Assembly (NCBI GenBank): GCA_012932295.1
Contig: JAAONU010000001.1
Span: 18,972,120 to 19,036,119 of the forward strand
DNA: 64,000 nt
Direction of reading: 5' to 3'
DNA from: Cyclina sinensis
Lineage: Eukaryota; Mollusca; Bivalvia; Venerida; Veneridae
A program made the position numbers and the translations under genes. The notes under the pieces were generated by a model. It saw nothing but the letters and a program-made list of their open reading frames with translations, did not search any database and was not told the DNA's origin. Positions within the stretch are counted from its first letter, which is position 1. Every line of letters starts with the position of its first letter. This document shows positions 56,901 through 64,000 of this stretch, one piece after another.

Positions 56901-58919
56901 AAATACCAAACCCAACTAAAACCCTACTGAGGATGTTAAATTACCAAACAATATTAAAACCCGACATAGGAACGTTAAAATACCAAACCTAACTAAAACC
57001 CTACTGAGGACGTTAAATAACCAAACCTAATTAAGACCCTACTGAAGACGTTAAAATACCAGACCTCACTAAAACCGTACTGAGGACGTTAAATTACCCA
57101 ACCTAACTAAAACCCTACTGAGGACCATAAATTACCAAACCTAACGAAAACCCTACTGAGGACGTTAAATAACCAAACCTAATTAAAACTCTACTGAAGA
57201 CGTTAAAATATCAGACCTCACTAAAACCGTACTGAGGACGTTAAATTACCAAACCTAACTAAAACCCTACTGAGGACCATAAATTACCAAACCTTACGAA
57301 AACCCTACTGAGGACGTTAAATAACCAAACCTAATTAAAATTCTACTGTATACCTTAACATACCATACCTAACTAAAACCCTACTGAGGACGTTAAATTA
57401 CCAAACCTAAATTAAACCCTACTGAGGGACGTTAAAATACCAAACCTAATAAAACCCTACTGAGGACGTTAAATTACCAAACCTAACTAAAACCCTACTG
57501 AGGACGTCAAATAACCAACCTAATTAAAACCCTACTGAAGACGCAAAAATACCAGACCTAACTAAAACCCTACTGAGGACGTTAAAATACCAAACCTAAT
57601 AAAACCCTACTGAGGGACGTTAAAATACCAAACCTTATAAAACCCTACTGAGGACGTTAAATTACTAAACCTAACTAAAACCCTACTGAGGGACGTTAAA
57701 ATACCAGACCTAACTAAAACCCTACTAAGGACGTTAAATTACCAAATCTAACTAAAACCCTACAGAGGACGTCAAATAACCAAACCTTATTAAAACCATA
57801 CTGAAGACGCTAAAATACCAGACCTAACTAAACCCCTACTGAGGACGTTAAAATACCAAACCTAATAAAACCCTACTGAGGACGTTAAATTACTAAACCT
57901 AACTAAAACCCTGCTGAGGGACGTTAAAATACCAGACATAACTAAAACCCTACTAAGGACGTTAAATTACCAAACCTAACTAAAACCCTTCTGAGGGACG
58001 TTAAAATACCAAACCTAACTAAAACCCTACTGAGGGACGTTAAAACAACATATCTGATTGAAGGGACGATAAAACAAAACTTACTGAAATCAAACTGATG
58101 GATATAAAAACAGTATTCCTAATTGAAATCGTAAAAAATAACATAAATCACTAAAATCTTACTGAGGGGCATACAAATAACGTGCCTAATTGAACCCACT
58201 GAAAGATGTTAAAATAAAATACCTATCTGAAATTCTAATAAAGGATGTTAAAACAACATACCTAACTAAAACCCTACTGAAGCATCTTTAAACAACCAAA
58301 CCTAGCAGAAACCCTGCTGAGGAATGTTTGAAGAACATACCTAACAGAAACCCAACTGAGGGATGTTTAAAAACATACCTAACAGAAACCCCACTGAGGA
58401 ATGTTTAAACAACATTCCTAACTGAAACTCTACTTAGGATGTTTTAACAACATACCCAACAGAAACCCTACTGAGGGATGTTTAAAAACATACCTAACAG
58501 AAACCCCACTGAAGGATGTTTAAACAACATACCGAACAGAAACCCTACTGAGAGATGTTTAAACAACATACCTAACAGAAACCCTACTGACGGATGTTTA
58601 AACAATATACCCAACTGAAGCTCTACTGAGGATGTTTAAACAACATACCTAACAGAAACCTTACTGAGGGATCTTTAAACAACATACCTAACAGAAACCC
58701 TACTGAGCGATGTTTTAACAATATATCCAACTGAAACCTTACTGAGGGATTTTAAAACAACATACCTAACAAGAACCCTACTGAGCAATGTTAAAACAAC
58801 ATACCTAACTGAAACCCAACTGAGGGATGTTTAAACAACATACCTAACAGAAATCCTTCTGAGCGATGTTCAAACAACATACCTAACAGAAACCCTACTG
58901 AGCGATGTTAAAACAACAG
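53492..58919 (+). repeat. 2,706-bp tandem duplication within the satellite
   Basis: 53492-56213 and 56198-58919 are the same sequence at a constant offset of 2,706 bp. Marker pairs confirming it are 53921/56627, 55425/58131 and 56161/58867. By eye I found two substitutions (54361 a / 57067 c; 54645 g / 57351 t). The copies abut with a 16-base shared joint (gatgttaaaacaacaa). The unit spans types A, B and C. Confidence 0.95.
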
Positions 58920-61002
58920 ACCTAACTGAAACACTACCGAGAGATGTTTAAAAAAACATACCTAACAGAAACCCTACAGTGGGATGTTTAAACAACGTAC
59001 CTAACTAAAACTCTTCTGAGGGATGTTTAAACAACATACCTCACAGAAACCCTACTGACGGATGTTAAAACAACATACCTAACAGAAACCCTACTGAGCC
59101 TTGTTTAAACAACATACCTAACAGAAACCCTACTGAGCGATGTTTAAACAACATACCTAACTGAAACCCTACCGAGGGATGTTTAAACAACATACCTAAC
59201 TGAAAACCTACAGTGGGATGTTAAAACAATAAACCCAACTGAAACCCTTCCGAGGGATGTTTAAACAACATACCTCACAGAATCCTTACTGAGGGATGTT
59301 TAAAGAACATACCTTACAGAAACTCTACTGAGGTTGTTTAAACAACATACTTAACAGAAACCCTATTTAGGGATGTTTAAACAACATACTTAACAGAAAC
59401 CCTATTTAGGGATGTTTAAACAACATTCCTAACATAAACCCGACTAAAGATGTTTTAACAATATATCCAACTGAAACCCTTCTATGGATGTTTAAACAAA
59501 ATACCTAACAGAAACCCTACTGATGATTTTTAAACAATATACCCAACTAAAACCCTACTGAGGATGTTTAAACAACATACCTAACAGAAACCCTACTGAG
59601 GGATGTTAAAACAACATACCTAACAGAAACCATACCTAAGGATATTTAGACATTATACCTTACAGAAATCCAACTGAGGATGTTAAAACAACATACCTAA
59701 CTGAAACCCTACCGAGAGATGTTTAAACGGCATACATAACAGTAACCCAACTGAGGGATGTTAAACTATCTTACCTAACTGAAACCCTACTGAAGCATGT
59801 TAAAACAACATACCTGACCAAAACGTTACTGAAGATGTTTAAACAATGTACCTAACAGAAACTCTACTGAGGGATGTTTAAACAATATACCTAACAGAAA
59901 CCATACTGACGATCTTAAAACAACATACCCAACTGAAACCCTACTGAGCAATGTTTAAACAATATACCTAACGGAAACCCTACTAAGGATGTTTAAACAA
60001 TATACCCAACTGAAACCCTACTGAGGATTTTTAAACAACATACCTTACAGAAACCCTATCGAGGGATGTCTAAACAACATACTTAACAGAAACTCTGCTG
60101 AGGATGTTTAAACAACATACCTAGCAGAAACCCTACTGAGGGATGTTTCAACAACATACCTAACAGAAACACCACCAAAGGAAGTTTAAACAGCATACCT
60201 AACAGAAATCTTATTGAGGATGTTAAATCAACATACCTAACTGAAACCCTACCGAGGGATGTTTAAACGGCATACCTAACACTAACCTTACTGAGGGATG
60301 TAAAACTATCCTACCTAGCTGAAACCCAACTAAAGCATGTTAAAACAACATACCTAACTGAAGCATTACTGAGGATGTTTAAACAATGTACCTAACAAAC
60401 TCTACTGAGGGATTTTTAAACAATAAACCTAACAGAAACCCTACTGACGATGTTTAAACAACATACCCAACTGAAACCCTGCTGAGAATGTTTCAACAAC
60501 ATACCCAACTGAAACCCTACTAATGATGTTTAAACAACATACCTTACAAAAACCCTACTGATGATGTTTAAACAGCATACCTAACAGAAACCCTACTGAG
60601 GATGTTTAAACAGCATACCTAACAGAAACCCTACTAAGGATGTTTAAACAATATACCTAACTGAAACCCTACTGACGATGTTTAAACAATATACCCAACT
60701 GAAACCCTACTGAAGAATGTTTAAACAATATAACAACTTAAACTCTACTGAGGGATGTTTAAACAACATACTTAACAGAAACCCTACTGAGGGAAGTTTA
60801 AACAACATACCAAACAGAAACCCTACTAAGGATGTTTAAACAATATACCTAACAGAAACCCTACTAAGGATGTTTAAACAATATACCTAACTGAAACCCT
60901 ACTAAGGATGTTTAAACAATATACCTAACTGAAACCCTACTGAAGAATGTTTAAACAATATACCCAACAGAAACCCTACTAAGGATGTTTAAACAATATA
61001 AC

Positions 61003-61264
61003 CAGGGGCGTAGCAAGGACTTTTGAAGGTGTACGCAGAATCGTAGGGGAGTACGGGGGCATGCTCCCCCGGAATTTTTTTTTTCTGTAGATCGACTCAT
61101 TTTGGCGGGTTTTTGGCATAAAATAAGCCATATTTTTTCACCATTTTTACTCGATTTTTGTTTTACTTTTTCTTATAGAACATCTACTAACAACTATTCA
61201 AAAAGATTTTCTGGACCAATGTTTACGCAGCTGCGTATTCTGCGTACTGGTAGCTACGCGCCTG
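61003..61264. mobile_element. 262-bp MITE inserted in the satellite (hAT-like ends, 5-bp duplication)
   Basis: Inverted ends CAGGGGCGTAGC / CAGGCGCGTAGC (11 of 12). Direct repeats ATAAC flank it (60998-61002, 61265-61269). The uninterrupted site 'aatataacaacttaaactc' exists at about 60726-60744 in a neighbouring copy of the same satellite block. An internal palindrome 'gggggcatgctccccc' is present. CAGGGGCGTAGC-type ends are common in hAT elements, usually with 8-bp but sometimes shorter duplications, so the superfamily is tentative. The 90-residue frame over it is not a gene. Confidence 0.88.
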
Positions 61265-61660
61265 ATAACAACTTAAACTCTACTGAGGGATGTTTAAACA
61301 ACATACTTAACAGAAACCCTACTGAGGGAAGTTTAAACAACATACCAAACAGAAACCCTACTGAAGCATGTTAAAACAACAAACCTAACTGAAACTCTAC
61401 TGAAGGATGTTTAAACAATATACCTAACTGAAATCCTATTGAAGAACGTCAAAATAACATACCTAACTAAAATGATATTGACGGATGTTTAAAAAATATT
61501 CAACTAAAACCCTACTGACGGACGTTAAAAATAACATACCTAACTGAAATCCTAATGAAGGATGTTTAAACAAAATACCTAACTTAAGCCCTTTTGAAGA
61601 ACGTTTAAACAATTTTCCTAAATAAAACCACTTCTGAAGGATGTTTCGACAACCATTTCG

Positions 61661-62864
61661 TAATGGGTTCAACACATTTACCTCTTCAAAGATTTGTTGG
61701 CATATAACATTGACGTTAAATTTATTCATAGCTTTCATTGACAACAATGGACGATAAATTCATTTAGGTTTACCATACATTTTATGTATAAAAGGATATG
61801 TCCTTGATTTCGATTCAAAAGTGAAACGTTTTAAAAGATATCGATACCATCCTCGAAACTATGAGTCCATAAATTGTTGCTATCTCTAGAGCAAGAATTT
61901 TGACAAATGAAACTTAAATTTTAAAAAGCAGCTCTGGTAAATTTAATAATGTAAGCTCATGAAAGGATCTCTGGTTCATTTGCAAATAATACAAGTAACT
62001 TTAATAATGACAGGAACACTAAACAGAAATATTTATTAGATAATGATCCTTCTGAATTGTCACCTGTTTTCACAACCTTGTCTGTTCAGATAAAATTAGA
62101 AGCCCCAAGTGACAAAAACTTACAAATTTATTCTCTCTAGAATCGCCAGAACTACCAAATTTAATCAATAATGATCTAGCATTAAGCTTGGATGTCTGGC
62201 AGGAACTTACTGCTGGGCGGCCATGTTAATTTTATAGAAACAGTATGCAAAAATATACAGAGGTGACCCTGAACATTTATGTCTACATGACATAAGGAAC
62301 AGTCTAAGTCGGAATTCTGGGCAGAGATAAATGATTTTTAAATATACCCTTTTTGTTTAGTTGTTGAAACAAAATAAACTCAAACAGTGCCAGGGAAATG
62401 GATAGGAAGTTAAGTTAAAGTTTAAATATTATTAAATATTATTAATTTCCTCTAATAATACATAATATGAGAAAAAATAAGGGTATTTCCTGAGTCACAA
62501 TTCAAGATTCAAGATACATTACATATCGACTACTTTTCTATTTGTTTGAAGACAAGAGCATGGCAGACGTTTCTATCACTTTAAAGGGTAGTTCAACAGC
62601 ACATACCTGATAACACACTGATATATATACAAGCACTAAATTCAGATCATACAGAAATAACACCGTTTCTATGTTACCTGTTATAGAGGTGCACTCACTA
62701 ACACGATAATTCAAAACCTGTTATCTGTTTTATTCTATATTGCGAGAAACTGTGCAAACAAACTTGACTATAAACACTGGTTGACCATTGCACACTACAC
62801 TAAATTGGCATGCTTTCGAAAAAAATACATAAATATTTCTTTTTCATGTTGATTATTTAAAGTC
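61661..62864. other. spacer upstream of the peptidase gene
   Basis: 1.2 kb, AT-rich, presumably containing the promoter of the following gene. No TATA box or repeat could be identified with confidence. Confidence 0.5.
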
Positions 62865-63472
62865 ATGGCACAAGCTGGGAATAGAAGACTTGTATATTTT
62901 CTCGTATTTTTGGTGATTGTTTTACCTGTCGTTGTTGGGATATTAGTGTGGCAGTTGCTTCCAGGATGTGAAGCAGACGATAAAAATGGCGGGAAAAAGG
63001 ACAAAAATACAGGTGATGTGCAAACAACAGTGCTACCAGATATTAGACTAACTAGCACTGAAGAACCATTCGAGGACGGACCTTGGAAAACACTTCGATT
63101 ACCAAAATCAGTTGCTCCTGTTCACTATGACGTCACTCTTTTCCCCGACTTTTACGCCAAGCGCGATACATTTTACGGAAACATTACTATGGAACTCAGT
63201 GTTACATCTGAAACCAACACAGTTATGGTGCATGTCAAGTACTTGAACATTTCGAACACACAGCTTTCCTACAAAGCAGACTTTTCCAACAATATACCGA
63301 TCAAAAGGAATTTTGAGTATTCTCCAAATGAATTCTGGGTAATAGAAACTGTAAAACCGCTTATATCAAACTCCACGGTGTTTCTAAAAATAACTTTCAG
63401 CGGATCACTTACGCGATCTATTGTAGGTTTCTACAAAAGTTCTTACATTAACTCTATCACAAATAAATCAAG
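62865..63472 (+). CDS. M1 peptidase exon 1 (anchor and start of N-terminal domain)
   Basis: 608 nt, ending in phase 2 at ag|gtaagt, a consensus donor. Encodes residues 1-202: cytoplasmic tail, transmembrane anchor, stalk and the first beta strands of the M1 N-domain. Confidence 0.88.
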
Positions 63473-64000
63473 GTAAGTATCCCTCTTTCAGTATGTCCAA
63501 TGTCTTTCTCTAAAATGATTTCTTTTGTCTTTTCAAAAATGTTAGCCATTAAAACGAAGAAAAATTCATAAGAGAAGGCTCACGTTTATTTCAAAAGCAC
63601 TCGAAATCAAGATGACATCAGAAATAAAAACCCACACAGAACATTTATTTCTGTTGTTGTTGTTGTTTTGTTGTGTTTTTTTTGTTTTTATGGGTGGGTG
63701 GGCGTTGAAAGAGTATCTGAAAAGAGTATCTGACGTTGTGTAAAAAATGGCGTTAGAACATGAGTAGCACTTCAACGCAAGAGAATTATGAGCTAGAAAA
63801 CCTACACCATAAAAGAATATTCTCCACTGCAAACAGAAATTAAGAATAGGTATGAAGGGTGGTAATCACACACATAAAATCAGTTTGTGTTTTGCCTTAG
63901 TTCTATAGCTACAACAAAGTTTGAACCAGTGGCAGCCCGTCGAGCCTTTCCTTGTTTTGACGAGCCAAATATCAAAGCAGAGTACACTGTCCATCTTGTA
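62865..64000 (+). CDS. M1-family metallopeptidase, aminopeptidase N-like (5' part, truncated by window end)
   Basis: Exons 62865-63472 and 63901 onward; the rest lies outside. Predicted type II membrane ectopeptidase that removes N-terminal residues from peptides. Residues 9-31 are a signal-anchor ([20 protein letters not shown]) preceded by a short basic cytoplasmic end, followed by a charged Ser/Thr/Lys stalk. The M1 N-terminal domain begins [20 protein letters not shown], and exon 2 has the family hallmark [20 protein letters not shown]. The catalytic GxMEN and HExxH motifs would lie downstream, so activity cannot be judged. An in-frame TGA at 62850 supports the start. Several Asn-X-Ser/Thr sites (NITM, NIS, NSTV) fit an extracellular domain. 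Subtype is not resolved. Confidence 0.88.
63473..63900 (+). other. M1 peptidase intron 1
   Basis: 428 bp with a T/G-rich run near 63650-63690; nothing else seen. Confidence 0.8.
63901..64000 (+). CDS. M1 peptidase exon 2 (partial)
   Basis: Acceptor 'tttgccttag' at 63900, phase 2 continuing from exon 1. [20 protein letters not shown] then [14 protein letters not shown] is the best-conserved N-domain segment of M1 aminopeptidases. The exon runs past the window end. Confidence 0.92.

Larger units (their letters stand above)
52005..61660 (+). repeat. 9.6-kb satellite array of 37-39 bp monomers
   Basis: Three related monomer types succeed each other. Type A is 'gcatgttaaaataacatac' + 'cgaattaaaatcctactgaa' (39 bp; mainly 52140-53930). 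Type B is 'gacgttaaattaccaaacc' + 'taactaaaaccctactgag' (about 38 bp; 53950-55340). Type C is 'gatgtttaaacaacatacc' + 'taacagaaaccctactgagg' (39 bp; from 55500). Types A, B and C then repeat through a 2,706-bp duplication, and type C continues to 61,660. The 39-bp period keeps open frames (13-residue repeats) that are not genes. An MITE interrupts the array at 61003-61264. About 240 monomers in all. Confidence 0.95.

Noticed and set aside
61102..61374. 90-residue open frame at the array's 3' part
   Set aside because: It starts inside the MITE and runs into satellite monomers (NRNPTEGSLNNIP repeats); a chance frame.
52005..61660. A CRISPR array or other prokaryotic repeat system
   Set aside because: Monomers are contiguous with no unique spacers, and the window is eukaryotic with spliced genes.

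Overview
This is animal nuclear DNA: AT-rich, with spliced genes (GT-AG introns of 0.2-5.6 kb) and dense repeats. The repeat types point to a bivalve mollusc or close lophotrochozoan relative: 157-165 bp tandem modules of the 'caagtttgttcaaatcatggcccc' type, hairpin-headed elements carrying (GTCC)n and a 'cgtgtccgctctgtatctt' core, tRNA-derived SINEs and TTAA-flanked MITEs. The species cannot be fixed from the sequence alone.

Three protein-coding genes are present, all on the + strand. (1) 8158-29611: a complete F-box/WD40 gene of the FBXW10 type in 12 coding exons whose phases join into one 1,403-residue reading frame. It encodes a Cys-rich N-terminal region, an F-box, a WD40 propeller and a 500-residue Ser/Lys/Pro-rich tail in one exon. 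(2) 43619-50648: a complete Wnt gene, best matching Wnt8, in 6 exons (362 residues) with signal peptide, 22 cysteines and the acylated-serine motif. (3) 62865 to the window end: the first two exons of an M1-family (aminopeptidase N-like) type II membrane protein, which continues beyond the window.

Layout: 1-8.1 kb is gene-free with two successive tandem repeat fields (0.84-3.4 kb) and a SINE. 8.1-30 kb is the F-box/WD gene, with MITEs and a long hairpin in its introns. 30-43.6 kb is a transposon-rich spacer: a TTAA MITE, a 3.2-kb degenerate 35-bp satellite with two nested insertions, two dead Tc1/mariner-superfamily elements, a foldback element and minisatellites. 43.6-50.6 kb is the Wnt gene. 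52.0-61.66 kb is a 9.6-kb satellite of 37-39 bp monomers with internal higher-order structure, an almost exact 2,706-bp tandem duplication and a 262-bp MITE whose empty target survives as a paralogous copy 280 bp away. The peptidase gene starts 1.2 kb after the array.

The genes do not form an operon or an obvious shared pathway; each appears to be an independent transcription unit. I did not find a clearly new molecular system. The most unusual features are the satellite's layered architecture and a symmetric, possibly alternative exon in the F-box/WD gene that carries two competing acceptors, one of which would bring in an in-frame stop.
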